DNA of 64,000 nucleotides from Phocaeicola salanitronis DSM 18170 (GCF_000190575.1 NC_015164.1:2542001-2606000), one strand, 5' to 3'. Shown: positions 8,259-17,337, counted from the first letter of the stretch. The notes: generated by a model not told the origin, from the sequence alone. Made by a program: numbers and translations.

Positions 8259-9200
8259 TTACGCTAATAACGAATACACGGCTGCTGATATACGTGCCGC
8301 AACTTGGGAAGCCTGTGACTCATTGCCCTTAAAATCTTTGATAAATACAGCCAGCGCATAACTTACACCGTTGGGCAGACAAATGTAGGCAACATCATTA
8401 TGGGCTGCAAGGACTCCGTTTTCGGTATAACCGGAACCGGTCTTGTGGGCAATAGATATCCCTTCCTTTCCAAGGAGAGGGGCTGCGATACGGTCTTTCC
8501 CGGTAGTACATTCACCCAAAGATTTCATGATGAAGTCTTGCTTCTCACGGCTTACAAGAGCATCCGTAAACAGCCTGTGAATCAGCATCGCCGCTCCAAG
8601 CGGAGATGTACAGTTGGCATAGGCTTTCGCATGGTCTGCCGCCATCTCCGATTCTGTATAAGCTATCCGGAAACTCGAACGGGGAATGAGCGTAGCGATA
8701 AAACTATCTGTTTCGGCAACACTTACCAAGCGCTCAAACAGGAGATTGCTCGCGTTATTGTCACTTTGAATGAGTGTATAACGCAACAAATCCCTGACCG
8801 GTAAAGTAATCAATGGCTCCCGATGCTCCTTCAGCATGGGACTCCATGTCTTAGGGTCAAGGTCTTCCCGCCGGATAGTCAATGAAGTATCAAGAGACAA
8901 TCCGTCTTGGTCAAACCGGTTGCAAATAGCCAATGCCTGATGAAGCTTGAACACGCTCATCATCGGATAAATGCTTTTGTTATTGACGGTAACGGTATCG
9001 GAGTTGTTGACAATAAGAGCCACCCCGACCTCACCCGGACAGGCTGATACGATTCGGGAGATGCTGTCGGTCAGGACATTAGCCAATGACATGCCAGCAC
9101 GACCGCCTTTCACCGGTTGGGAAAAGAATAAAGTCAAACCTGCAACGCAGGCCAAAGCCAAGCACAAAAGAACGATATGTTTTTTCCTGATTGTTGCCAT
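8259..9200 (-). CDS. Class A beta-lactamase, CfxA-like
   Basis: A 313-residue periplasmic serine beta-lactamase of the Bacteroidetes subclass A2 group. It aligns from memory along its whole length with CfxA of Tn4555 (VNNxDTVxVNNKSxYPMMSVFK, IAYTExEM, GVLAAHNDVAYICLPN) but is clearly not identical, with many substitutions and a different signal region. The active-site motifs are intact: SVFK (Ser82, Lys85), SDN (146-148), the YTESEM omega-loop acid (Glu183 or Glu185) and KTG (253-255). The N-terminus has a KK pair and a long hydrophobic segment, a signal peptide or anchor. It would hydrolyse cephalosporins and possibly cefoxitin; the spectrum cannot be read here. Proximity to the integrase suggests it may be cargo. 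Confidence 0.88.
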   Translation of the reverse strand: MATIRKKHIVLLCLALACVAGLTLFFSQPVKGGRAGMSLANVLTDSISRIVSACPGEVGVALIVNNSDTVTVNNKSIYPMMSVFKLHQALAICNRFDQDGLSLDTSLTIRREDLDPKTWSPMLKEHREPLITLPVRDLLRYTLIQSDNNASNLLFERLVSVAETDSFIATLIPRSSFRIAYTESEMAADHAKAYANCTSPLGAAMLIHRLFTDALVSREKQDFIMKSLGECTTGKDRIAAPLLGKEGISIAHKTGSGYTENGVLAAHNDVAYICLPNGVSYALAVFIKDFKGNESQASQVAARISAAVYSLLA

Positions 9201-9227
9201 CTTCTACTACAATTAATTAACCGCTTG

Positions 9228-9235
9228 CAAAGATA
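9228..9235 (-). promoter_or_regulatory. -7 box of the beta-lactamase gene
   Basis: The minus strand reads TATCTTTG, 28 bases before the ATG at 9200. No clear -33 box was seen. Confidence 0.5.
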
Positions 9236-9426
9236 CATGATTTTACCGAAAAAAGATAAAGCCGGAAGCATTTGAGAATTTTGTTTCACTTTACAAGAAA
9301 AGCAATATGCACAATGCGGCAAGCTCTAAATTCACGGTTACAAAGATAAGGCTTTTACCTGAAGAAGATACCTGTGCACTTGTACTTCATTATATAAGTT
9401 TCCCTTCAATATTATCTGCCTCTCCA

Positions 9427-9490
9427 GCACGATTACTAATCGTGCAGCGTTACGATTACTAATCGTATCGGTTGACGATTACTAATCGTA
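9427..9490. repeat. Three tandem palindromes ACGATTACTAATCGT
   Basis: Near-perfect palindromes at 9427-9445, 9451-9467 and 9475-9490, spaced about 24 bases apart, in the 465-base gap between the beta-lactamase gene and rpsO. The same unit, inverted, occurs in triplicate at 35937-35999. Confidence 0.75.
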
Positions 9491-9567
9491 CAAGCTACGA
9501 AGTTATGTTGCTCAGGCGGACAAGGCATGTATTACTTCCCGAGAACATACGTATCCTGACAAAACAA

Positions 9568-9607
9568 AACCGGCATATAGCTGATTCACATCAGATATAT
9601 GCCGGTT
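9568..9607 (-). terminator. Terminator of rpsO
   Basis: AACCGGCATATA (9568-9579) pairs with TATATGCCGGTT (9596-9607). On the minus strand the stem is followed by TTTGTTTTG, the expected U-rich tail after the rpsO stop at 9666. Confidence 0.65.
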
Positions 9608-9665
9608 CATACGGTTAAGAGGGTCTTCCGATTGCCTCCCTGTACGTTTGCAGCAAGTAATGAAA

Positions 9666-9935
9666 TTACTTACGCAGACCGAGTTCCTTCACAATGGCAC
9701 GGTATCTTTCGATGTCGCGGTTCTTTAAGTAAAGCAACAAAGAACGGCGCTTTCCTACCAATGTAGTCAGAGCTCTTTCAGTGCTATAATCTTTTCTGTT
9801 GAGCTTCATGTGCTCAGTCAGGTGAGAAATACGGTATGAAAACAATGCAATCTGAGATTCAGGCGATCCAGTATCAGTGTTAGACTTTCCGTACTTTTCA
9901 AAGATTTCTTGTTTTTTAGCTGCGTCTAAATACAT
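9666..9935 (-). CDS. rpsO: 30S ribosomal protein S15
   Basis: An 89-residue protein with the S15 pattern throughout: YGKSNTDTGSPESQIALFSYRISHLTEHMK, then a KDYSTERAL..LVGKRRSLLLYLK stretch and a C-terminal RYRAIVKELGLRK. S15 binds 16S rRNA in the small-subunit platform. Length and ends match the family, so the start at 9935 is secure. A -33/-7 promoter lies upstream and a hairpin terminator downstream, so it forms a single-gene unit. It is divergent from the large GH78 gene. Confidence 0.97.
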   Translation of the reverse strand: MYLDAAKKQEIFEKYGKSNTDTGSPESQIALFSYRISHLTEHMKLNRKDYSTERALTTLVGKRRSLLLYLKNRDIERYRAIVKELGLRK

Positions 9936-9979
9936 AGTTTTGACTGTTTGATTATTAGATAAAATTCGATTTGCGGGTG

Positions 9980-10008
9980 CAAAGATAGGAATAATCTTTC
10001 AGATAGCA
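9980..10008 (-). promoter_or_regulatory. rpsO promoter
   Basis: The minus strand has TATCTTTG (9980-9987) as -7 box and TTG (10006-10008) as -33 element, 18 bases apart, about 45 bases before the rpsO start. Confidence 0.55.
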
Positions 10009-10114
10009 ATACGTTTACAACATTTTTCTTATGGAAATAAAGCGTGAATCCGCATTTTTTTGTACCTTTAGCCCGATTAAAATAAAAAAGTTTCACACAA
10101 AACCTTAGTACAAC

Positions 10115-13100
10115 ATGAATACACATCTTCATGCCCGGTTCATCAGGCTCGCCTGCTGGCTCTGCCTCTTGCTTCCGCTCGGAAGCATGGCACAGGAGGT
10201 ATCTGTCTCACACTTAACCACCGAACACCTTGCCAACCCCATGGGAATCGATACGTCCACACCCCGGCTAAGCTGGCAATTGGAATCGGACCAAAAGAAC
10301 GTCCGGCAAGAAGCGTATCATATCCTGGTCGCTTCCACGCCGGAATTGCTGGCGCAAGACAAAGGCGACCTTTGGGATTCGGGGAAAACAGCATCCGCCG
10401 AGTCACAAAACATCGTATACGCCGGAAAAGCATTGAAAAGCGACACCCGGTGCTATTGGAAAGTGAAAAGCTATACATCGGCGGGCGAAACGGCTTGGAG
10501 CGAGACCAGCCGATGGAGCGTCGGGCTATTGGGAGAAGTGCATTGGAAAGGAAGATGGATTGGCTGGGACCAGCCCTCCGCATGGGACAGGGAAGATGCC
10601 CATAGCCGTCTGAGCGCGCGCTACCTGCGCAAAGAGTTCGAGGTAAAAAAGCCCGTCAAGCAAGCCACGGTCTACATCTGCGGGCTGGGCATGTACGAAC
10701 TGTTCATCAACGGCAAGCGGATAGGCGACCAAGTGCTTGCCCCTCTCCCTTCCGATTACCGCAAGACCTTATTCTACGACACATACGATGCAACGTCCTT
10801 GCTTACAGACAAGAATGCCATCGGTGTCACACTGGGGAACGGACGCTACTACACCATGCAGCAACACTACCGGACCTATAAAATCGTCAATTTCGGTTAT
10901 CCCAAGCTCCGCATGAACCTGCTCATCACGTATCAGGACGGAACCACCGAAACCATCAAGAGCGATACCGACTGGCGCATCACCACCGACGGCCCCATCC
11001 GGAGCAACAATGAATACGACGGGGAGACGTATGACGCACGCAAGGAACTGGGCGACTGGACCCTGCCCGGATATGACGATAGCCAATGGAAACCGGTGCA
11101 ACGTGTCGGAGCACCGGGAGGAACTCCGCGTGGAATGATTACTCCGCCGATGAAGGTCATCAAAACCATCCAGCCGGTGCATATACGTGCGAAGGGCGAC
11201 CGATATATAGTGGACATGGGGCAGAATATAGCCGGATGGCTCCGCGCACGTATATGTGGAAACGAGGGTGACACCATCCGCCTGCGCTTTGCCGAGACTT
11301 TGACACCCGAAGGAGAACTGTACACCGCCAACTTGCGCGAAGCACAATCCACCGATTATTATATATGCAACGGGAAGGAGAACGGAAAGACCTGGGCGCC
11401 CCGCTTCGTTTACCACGGCTTCCGCTATGTGGAAATATCCGGATACAAGGACGCGGAACTCTCCGACTTTACGGGTGAGGTGGTAAGCGATGAGGTAGAG
11501 CCTACCGGCACGTTCGAGTGTTCCGACGAGACCCTGAACCGTGTGTACAAGAATGCCTGGTGGGGTATTTTAGGAAACTATAAAGGCATGCCCGTCGATT
11601 GTCCGCAACGCGACGAACGCCAGCCTTGGCTGGGCGACCGCACCATGGGATGCTGGGGCGAAAGTTACCTGTTCGACATCAACACGCTTTATAGCAAATG
11701 GACGCGCGACATCTGCGAATCCCAGCGCGAGGACGGATGCTTCAGCAATGTCGCTCCGGCTTTCTGGATGTATTATGATGACAATGTCACCTGGCCTGCC
11801 GTGCTTCCTTTCGCCTGCGACATGCTTTACACCCAGTTCGGAAACCGGGAACCGATGGAACGGTGCTACCCTGCCATCCGCAAATGGATGCTTCACCTGC
11901 GCCGGGAATACATGCAAGACGGGCTGATTACCAAAGACAAATACGGAGACTGGTGCGTTCCGCCCGAATCGCTGGAACTGATTCATAGCAAAGACCCGGC
12001 ACGCATCACCGACGGGACATTGATTTCTACGGCTTATTACATCAAATTGCTCGATGTCATGCAACGCTTCGCCTCCCTGCAGAACCTGAAAGAAGACCAG
12101 GCGCAATGGGCTGCATGGGCAAAGGAGATGAAAGAAGCGTTCAACCGCAAATACCTGCATATCCGGCGGAGAACTTCCCAAAAGCCCGGGCATCCGCTTT
12201 ATCCCGACAGTGTCTACTATGGGAATAATACGGTGACTTCCAACGTATTGCCATTGGCATTCAACATCGTCCCCAACGATTGCAAGGAAGATGTTGCCAA
12301 ACAAATCGTTTCTACCACCATTCTGAAAAACGGAGGACACATCAGTTGCGGAGTCATCGGCGTACAATGGCTATTGCAGGAACTTTCCCGGAACGGCTTT
12401 GCCGATGTCGCCTTCCTGCTGGCTTCGAAAAAGACATATCCTTCGTGGGGGTACATGGCAGAGCAAGGAGCCACCACCACATGGGAACTCTGGAACGGGA
12501 ATACCGCCGACCCCAAGATGAACAGCGGGAATCATGTCATGCTGTTAGGCGGCCTCCTGCCCTGGTGCTACGAGCATGCGGCAGGCATCCGAAGCGACAG
12601 CACCCAGACCGGGTTCCGGCATATCATCTTGAAGCCGGACTTTGACATACAGAACTTATTCTGGGCAAAAGCCTCCTACCGTTGCCCGTACGGCACCATC
12701 AAAAGCGCATGGAAAAAGACACTGACCCACCTGGAGTGGGACATCACCATACCGTGCAACACCACGGCTGAAGTCCATCTTCCCGACGGGAGAGTAGAGC
12801 AAATCGGCTCGGGAGACTATCACTATTCGGCAGACATTCCCGCACTTCACCCAGCGGTACTCGAAAACCAGTTCCTCTATGAAAAAGCCTCATTCCCCGA
12901 ATGCCATGCCTCTACGATTGTAGAACTGGAAAACGGGGACTTAGTGGCTGCCTTTTTCGGCGGAACCAAAGAGCGCAATCCGGACGTATGCATCTGGGTA
13001 TGCCGCAAGCCGAAAGGAAGCGACACGTGGACGGAGCCGGTGAAAGTAGCCGACGGAGTATTCGACCTGAACGACCCGGATGCCAAGATAGCCGGCATCA

Positions 13101-13936
13101 CCGCCGATATCAAAGACCACCGGAAAGCTTGCTGGAACCCAGTACTGTTCCAAGTGCCCGGAGGAGACCTGTTGCTCTTCTTCAAAATCGGACTGAACGT
13201 GCCCGACTGGACAGGTTGGCTGGTACGCTCTAAAGACGGAGGAAAGACATGGAGCCGGCGCGAAGCACTTCCCCAAGGCTTTTTAGGGCCGATTAAAAAC
13301 AAGCCCGAATTTATCAACGGACGCATCCTCTGCCCTTCGAGCACCGAAGGAGAACAAGGCTGGCGCATCCACATCGAATATTCGGACGACATGGGCAAGA
13401 CGTGGAAAACAACAGGCCCGATACCCGCAGAGCTGGAATTCCCCAGCCAATACCGGAACATGAATGCGGACGAAAAGGAAAAACGCCCCATTCTGGTTAT
13501 CCAGCCCAGCATCCTGAAACACAAAGACGGTACCTTGCAAGTCATCTGCCGCACCCGCAACTCGCACCTTGCCACTTCGTGGAGCAAGGACAACGGAAGC
13601 ACCTGGAGCAAGGTGACACTCATTGAGGGTCTGCCCAACAACAATTCGGGAACCGATGCCGTCACGTTGCAAGACGGACGCCACGCACTGGTATACAACA
13701 ACTTCAGCCCGCTATTAGGCGACAAGAAGGGCGTGCGCACGCCTATCAACCTTGCCTTGTCGGACGATGGCATCCACTGGACTCCTGTGCTCACGCTGGA
13801 AGATTCGCCGGTACGCGAGTATTCATACCCTGCCATTATCCAAGGGAAAGACGGGAAATTACACATTACGTTCACTTGGAGACGCGAACTTATTAAATAC
13901 ATGGAGATTGATTTGAACAAATTGGAGAAAAAATAG
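10115..13936 (+). CDS. Secreted GH78 alpha-L-rhamnosidase fused to a sialidase-fold domain
   Basis: A 1273-residue two-enzyme protein. After a signal peptide (cleavage after GSMAQ), residues about 28-900 form a GH78 rhamnosidase: the N-terminal Fn3-like start NPMGIDTSTPRLSW, jelly-roll modules, then the (alpha/alpha)6 barrel with the acid-containing motif DCPQRDERQPWLGD (Asp495, Glu501) and the base motif TTTWELWNG (Glu791). Residues about 912-1273 are a BNR/Asp-box beta-propeller with repeated SKDGGKTWS, SDDMGKTWK, SKDNGSTWS blades and a HASTIVEL start, as in sialidase-superfamily proteins. The fusion suggests sequential removal of rhamnose and the sugar acid beneath it, but this is inference. 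It sits between rpsO and typA; its 3' end contains the typA promoter. Confidence 0.85.
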   Translation: MNTHLHARFIRLACWLCLLLPLGSMAQEVSVSHLTTEHLANPMGIDTSTPRLSWQLESDQKNVRQEAYHILVASTPELLAQDKGDLWDSGKTASAESQNIVYAGKALKSDTRCYWKVKSYTSAGETAWSETSRWSVGLLGEVHWKGRWIGWDQPSAWDREDAHSRLSARYLRKEFEVKKPVKQATVYICGLGMYELFINGKRIGDQVLAPLPSDYRKTLFYDTYDATSLLTDKNAIGVTLGNGRYYTMQQHYRTYKIVNFGYPKLRMNLLITYQDGTTETIKSDTDWRITTDGPIRSNNEYDGETYDARKELGDWTLPGYDDSQWKPVQRVGAPGGTPRGMITPPMKVIKTIQPVHIRAKGDRYIVDMGQNIAGWLRARICGNEGDTIRLRFAETLTPEGELYTANLREAQSTDYYICNGKENGKTWAPRFVYHGFRYVEISGYKDAELSDFTGEVVSDEVEPTGTFECSDETLNRVYKNAWWGILGNYKGMPVDCPQRDERQPWLGDRTMGCWGESYLFDINTLYSKWTRDICESQREDGCFSNVAPAFWMYYDDNVTWPAVLPFACDMLYTQFGNREPMERCYPAIRKWMLHLRREYMQDGLITKDKYGDWCVPPESLELIHSKDPARITDGTLISTAYYIKLLDVMQRFASLQNLKEDQAQWAAWAKEMKEAFNRKYLHIRRRTSQKPGHPLYPDSVYYGNNTVTSNVLPLAFNIVPNDCKEDVAKQIVSTTILKNGGHISCGVIGVQWLLQELSRNGFADVAFLLASKKTYPSWGYMAEQGATTTWELWNGNTADPKMNSGNHVMLLGGLLPWCYEHAAGIRSDSTQTGFRHIILKPDFDIQNLFWAKASYRCPYGTIKSAWKKTLTHLEWDITIPCNTTAEVHLPDGRVEQIGSGDYHYSADIPALHPAVLENQFLYEKASFPECHASTIVELENGDLVAAFFGGTKERNPDVCIWVCRKPKGSDTWTEPVKVADGVFDLNDPDAKIAGITADIKDHRKACWNPVLFQVPGGDLLLFFKIGLNVPDWTGWLVRSKDGGKTWSRREALPQGFLGPIKNKPEFINGRILCPSSTEGEQGWRIHIEYSDDMGKTWKTTGPIPAELEFPSQYRNMNADEKEKRPILVIQPSILKHKDGTLQVICRTRNSHLATSWSKDNGSTWSKVTLIEGLPNNNSGTDAVTLQDGRHALVYNNFSPLLGDKKGVRTPINLALSDDGIHWTPVLTLEDSPVREYSYPAIIQGKDGKLHITFTWRRELIKYMEIDLNKLEKK

Positions 13937-13944
13937 TAACTTTG
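13912..13944 (+). promoter_or_regulatory. typA promoter
   Basis: TTTG (13912-13915) and TAACTTTG (13937-13944) are separated by 21 bases and lie 22 bases before the typA ATG. The -33 box is inside the coding end of the upstream rhamnosidase gene. Confidence 0.65.
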
Positions 13945-13965
13945 CGCCCAAATAATAGGTATAGT

Positions 13966-15771
13966 ATGCAAGACATTAGAAACATTGCCATCATTGCCCA
14001 CGTAGACCATGGAAAGACAACGCTGGTGGACAAGATGATGCTGGCGGGACATTTGTTCCGCAACGACCAGACCAATGGTGAACTGGTATTGGATAACAAC
14101 GACTTGGAACGTGAAAGAGGGATAACCATCCTTTCGAAGAATGTATCTATCAACTATAAGGGTACGAAAATCAACATCATCGATACGCCGGGACACGCCG
14201 ACTTCGGTGGTGAAGTGGAACGTGTATTGAATATGGCAGACGGATGCATCCTGCTGGTAGACGCTTTCGAAGGCCCGATGCCGCAGACACGTTTCGTGCT
14301 GCAGAAAGCATTGCAAATCGGCTTGAAACCCATCGTAGTAGTGAACAAGGTAGACAAGCCCAATTGCCGTCCCGAAGAAGTATATGAAATGGTGTTCGAC
14401 CTGATGTTCAGCCTCAACGCAACAGAAGACCAGCTGGATTTCCCCGTATTATACGGCTCGGCAAAAAACAACTGGATGGGCGAAGACTGGAAAACGCCTA
14501 CGGGCACTATCGAACCGTTGCTGGACGCTATCGTAAAATACATTCCTGCCCCCAAGCAACTGGAAGGCACCCCGCAAATGCTGATTACATCGCTCGACTA
14601 TTCATCGTACACGGGACGTATCGCCGTGGGGCGTGTTCACCGCGGCACCATTAGCGAAGGCATGAACATCACGCTGGCAAAACGCGACGGAAGTATGGTG
14701 AAATCCAAAATCAAGGAAGTACATACCTTCGAAGGATTGGGACGCAAGAAAGTGCAGTCGGTGTCTTCGGGCGATATCTGTGCGGTAATCGGTATAGAAG
14801 GATTTGAAATCGGCGACACCATCTGCGATTTCGAAAACCCGGAACCGCTTCCCCCTATCGCCATCGATGAGCCTACGATGAGCATGTTGTTTACCATCAA
14901 CGACTCTCCTTTCTTCGGGAAAGAGGGCAAATACGTAACTTCTCGCCACATACAAGACCGCCTGATGAAAGAGCTGGACAAGAACCTCGCCCTGCGCGTC
15001 CGCAAGACCGAGAATGAAGACGGCAAATGGATTGTATCGGGACGTGGTGTGCTGCACCTTTCGGTACTGATTGAAACCATGCGCCGCGAAGGCTATGAGT
15101 TGCAGGTAGGTCAGCCGCAGGTTATCTACAAAGAGATAGACGGGGTGCGTTGCGAGCCGATTGAAGAACTTACCATCAGCGTTCCCGAAGAATTTGCCAG
15201 CAAGATGATTGACATGGTGACCCGCCGTAAAGGCGAAATGGTTTCGATGGAAACGCAAGGCGACCGTGTGAACATCGAGTTCGATATGCCATCGCGCGGT
15301 ATCATCGGATTGCGTACCAACGTATTGACTGCATCGCAAGGAGAAGCCATCATGGCACACCGCTTCAAGGAATACCAACCCTACAAGGGAGATATTCCAC
15401 GCCGCACCAACGGGTCGATGATTGCCATGGAAAGCGGTACTGCCTTCGCGTATGCCATCGATAAGCTGCAGGACCGCGGACGCTTCTTCATCTATCCGCA
15501 AGAAGAAGTCTATGCCGGACAGGTAGTAGGCGAACACGTGCATGAGAACGATTTAGTGATAAACGTCACAAAGTCGAAAAAACTGACCAACATGCGTGCA
15601 TCGGGTTCGGACGACAAGGCACGCATCATCCCTCCGGTCGTATTCTCGCTGGAAGAAGCATTGGAATACATCAAGGAAGACGAATACGTAGAAGTAACAC
15701 CCAAGAGCATGCGTATGCGTAAGATTATCCTCGACGAGACCGAGCGCAAACGTGCGAACAAGAACAGCTGA
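13966..15771 (+). CDS. typA: Ribosome-associated GTPase TypA/BipA
   Basis: A 601-residue translational GTPase. G1 is AHVDHGKTT near the N-terminus, G2 is the RERGITI region, G3 is DTPGHADFGGE and G4 is NKVDKPN. EF-G-like domains II, III and V and the TypA-specific C-terminal domain follow, ending in KRANKNS. TypA binds the ribosome and assists large-subunit assembly at low temperature or under stress. The start at 13966 (MQDIRNIAIIAHVDHG) matches the family, whereas the longer frame from 13942 would begin inside the promoter. A hairpin terminator follows. Confidence 0.96.
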   Translation: MQDIRNIAIIAHVDHGKTTLVDKMMLAGHLFRNDQTNGELVLDNNDLERERGITILSKNVSINYKGTKINIIDTPGHADFGGEVERVLNMADGCILLVDAFEGPMPQTRFVLQKALQIGLKPIVVVNKVDKPNCRPEEVYEMVFDLMFSLNATEDQLDFPVLYGSAKNNWMGEDWKTPTGTIEPLLDAIVKYIPAPKQLEGTPQMLITSLDYSSYTGRIAVGRVHRGTISEGMNITLAKRDGSMVKSKIKEVHTFEGLGRKKVQSVSSGDICAVIGIEGFEIGDTICDFENPEPLPPIAIDEPTMSMLFTINDSPFFGKEGKYVTSRHIQDRLMKELDKNLALRVRKTENEDGKWIVSGRGVLHLSVLIETMRREGYELQVGQPQVIYKEIDGVRCEPIEELTISVPEEFASKMIDMVTRRKGEMVSMETQGDRVNIEFDMPSRGIIGLRTNVLTASQGEAIMAHRFKEYQPYKGDIPRRTNGSMIAMESGTAFAYAIDKLQDRGRFFIYPQEEVYAGQVVGEHVHENDLVINVTKSKKLTNMRASGSDDKARIIPPVVFSLEEALEYIKEDEYVEVTPKSMRMRKIILDETERKRANKNS

Positions 15772-15793
15772 TACGTAATAACGGCATAAAAAT

Positions 15794-15853
15794 AAAAAAG
15801 CACGGAAAAAGTTTTTTTTAATTCAATAAAGACCTTAATTCCGTGCTTTTTCT
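15794..15853 (+). terminator. Terminator of typA
   Basis: AAAAAGCACGGAA (about 15795-15807) pairs with TTCCGTGCTTTTT (about 15840-15852) around a loop of about 31 bases; T-run at the end. Confidence 0.6.
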
Positions 15854-15857
15854 ATTT

Positions 15858-16110
15858 TTACCGCTGGTTGATAATTTCAATAATACCAGGCAACTCTGTG
15901 ATAGAATCAATAACATAATGCGCACCAGCTTTCAGCATACGGAAACGGACGTCCGGACGGCAGATTATCAGAAGTTACACAATTATCCACCACATACCCT
16001 TTACAGGCTGCAGCCGGAATCACCACATCCATCATCTGCCGCGTATAACCCGAAGTAAAACCTATCTTAATGCCCACTTCGTGCAATCCTGACATTGTTT
16101 CCACACGGCA
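15858..16110 (-). pseudogene. phnX: phnX remnant (phosphonoacetaldehyde hydrolase), internally deleted
   Basis: The minus strand encodes two conserved pieces of PhnX in different frames: VETMSGLHEVGIKIGFTSGYT then MMDVVIPAA..GRPFPY (about 16095-15950), directly followed in another frame by MLKAGAHYVIDSI..LPGIIEIINQR and a stop at 15858-15860. Between the RPxPY motif and the KAGAHYVID motif an intact PhnX carries roughly 70 more residues, so an internal deletion with frameshift has occurred. The N-terminal HAD half is also missing, replaced by integrase sequence. The intact enzyme cleaves phosphonoacetaldehyde to acetaldehyde and phosphate in 2-aminoethylphosphonate breakdown. This copy cannot function. 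Confidence 0.75.
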
Positions 16111-16281
16111 AGGCATTCGATGGCTACGCTCTCATTGGCTGCCGGAGGCGACCTTTACACGGTTGGCAAGTTGCGCGGACATACCAGTATAAACTCTACA
16201 AAAGTCTATGCCGATGTGGTTATGGAGACTAAGATTGAAGCGGTAAAACGAATATCGGATTTCTTCTCAACCCAACATTGA
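16099..16281 (+). pseudogene. 3' remnant of a tyrosine recombinase gene
   Basis: The plus strand encodes the last 60 residues of an integrase: FHTARHSMATLSLAAGG with the HxxR box, LRGHTSINSTKVY with the second histidine and the tyrosine nucleophile, then ADVVMETKIEAV and RISDFFSTQH before TGA at 16279-16281. The upstream two thirds are absent and the frame runs straight into the phnX remnant on the other strand. It differs from the integrase at 6378-7715, so it marks a second, lost element. Confidence 0.8.
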
Positions 16282-16550
16282 AAAAGCCATTTTGAGCATT
16301 TAGTGTGGACTTCTGAAATTCAATACATTAAAACAAAAGAGCCGACTAACGTACCACCAGACTATAAAACTCATGAAGGAACAATTCACGTTCTATTATG
16401 CCATTCTTATTATATTACTATAGAATTATTTTTATTGATTATCAGTTAAATCTCTCCGCGTTTATTATCTAAATCAATTATTATTAGTAATTTTGCAACA
16501 AAACTTAAATGGCACTACTCCGTAATGGTGGGAATAGGGATCAATTCAGA
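16282..16550 (+). promoter_or_regulatory. Upstream region and promoter of the LuxR-type regulator
   Basis: AT-rich gap. TAATTTTG at 16488-16495 is a good -7 box; transcription would start near 16502. That makes an ATG at 16509 nearly leaderless and favours the ATG at 16551. No copy of the GGTTAGAAATCAG motif found in front of the next two transcription units is present here. Confidence 0.5.
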
Positions 16551-17315
16551 ATGAAGCAAGAAAATGAACTAAAATCGCTTTTGACAAATCAACAATTTGA
16601 AGCCTCGGATAATAGGGAACCATTACTCGCTCAAGCAAAAGCGTGTGCAAACGGCTATGCATTAGCAACAGAAGGCATAGCAGTTGTATCAGATTTTCAA
16701 AACAACGAATGCCATATTTATGCCGGAAAATTCGGTCAAACTATAATGAATCTTCCAGAATATATGGTAGACCGTAAATCTGCCTTTGAGGACATCGTAT
16801 TCAGTCATGCAAAAGAAGACGAACTTATTGAACGTCATGTACTGGAACTTCGTTTCTTCAACTTTACAAAAGAACTTTCAATAAAAGAAAAGACAAATTT
16901 TTCAGCTTCATGCATCCTTAGTTTTTACCGGACCGGAGACAATGAAAAAGTCAAAATACTCCATACAACGAGATATTTCAGCTGTAGTGCCAACGGAAGT
17001 GTTTCACTCGGTCTATGCACTTACATCCCGTACCCTATTTCCCATAACCGACAAGATGGAATAATTGTCAATCTATTGACCGGGGAAACGGTTGGACGAG
17101 ACATATACGAAGCGAGTGACCGTAAAATTCTTAGCCGCCGACAACTTGAAATACTGTCCTTGATAGCCAAAGGAGTGCCAAGCAAACAAATTGCCGACAA
17201 CTTAAACATATCCATTTATACGGTTAATCGCCATCGTCAGGATATTTTAGCGACATTAAAAGTTGCCAATACCGCAGCCGCAGTAGAAATTGCATTAAGA
17301 ATGAACCTTATTTAA
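16551..17315 (+). CDS. LuxR-type HTH transcriptional regulator
   Basis: A 254-residue regulator. The C-terminal 65 residues are a classic LuxR/GerE four-helix HTH: LSRRQLEILSLIAKGVPSKQ, then IADNLNISIYTVNRHRQDI and a LKVANTAAAVEIA stretch. The first 170 residues have no recognised receiver domain and may form a PAS-like sensor, as in other Bacteroidetes LuxR proteins. I chose the ATG at 16551 because the promoter leaves little room for the in-frame ATG at 16509; the longer start adds 14 residues. It precedes a hexapeptide-repeat gene, two lipoprotein genes and a transporter gene. Two promoters in this set share an operator-like motif, making this protein the likely controller. Confidence 0.8.
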   Translation: MKQENELKSLLTNQQFEASDNREPLLAQAKACANGYALATEGIAVVSDFQNNECHIYAGKFGQTIMNLPEYMVDRKSAFEDIVFSHAKEDELIERHVLELRFFNFTKELSIKEKTNFSASCILSFYRTGDNEKVKILHTTRYFSCSANGSVSLGLCTYIPYPISHNRQDGIIVNLLTGETVGRDIYEASDRKILSRRQLEILSLIAKGVPSKQIADNLNISIYTVNRHRQDILATLKVANTAAAVEIALRMNLI

Positions 17316-17337
17316 TGTGCATGCCTGCTTCATGATT

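Noticed and set aside
8075..8332. An 85-codon plus-strand frame before the beta-lactamase gene
   Set aside because: No homology seen, composition unlike neighbours, and it overlaps the 3' end of the beta-lactamase gene on the other strand; treated as non-coding.
9427..9490. CRISPR-like array of ACGATTACTAATCGT repeats
   Set aside because: Only three very short palindromic units with 7-8 base spacers and no cas genes; not a CRISPR array.
12877..14316. A 479-codon frame antisense to the rhamnosidase and typA genes
   Set aside because: It runs opposite two well-supported genes across their junction and shows no domain; it is a shadow frame of high-GC codon use.
16509..16550. Earlier ATG for the LuxR-type regulator
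   Set aside because: It lies only 14 bases after the -7 box, leaving almost no leader; kept as an alternative only.
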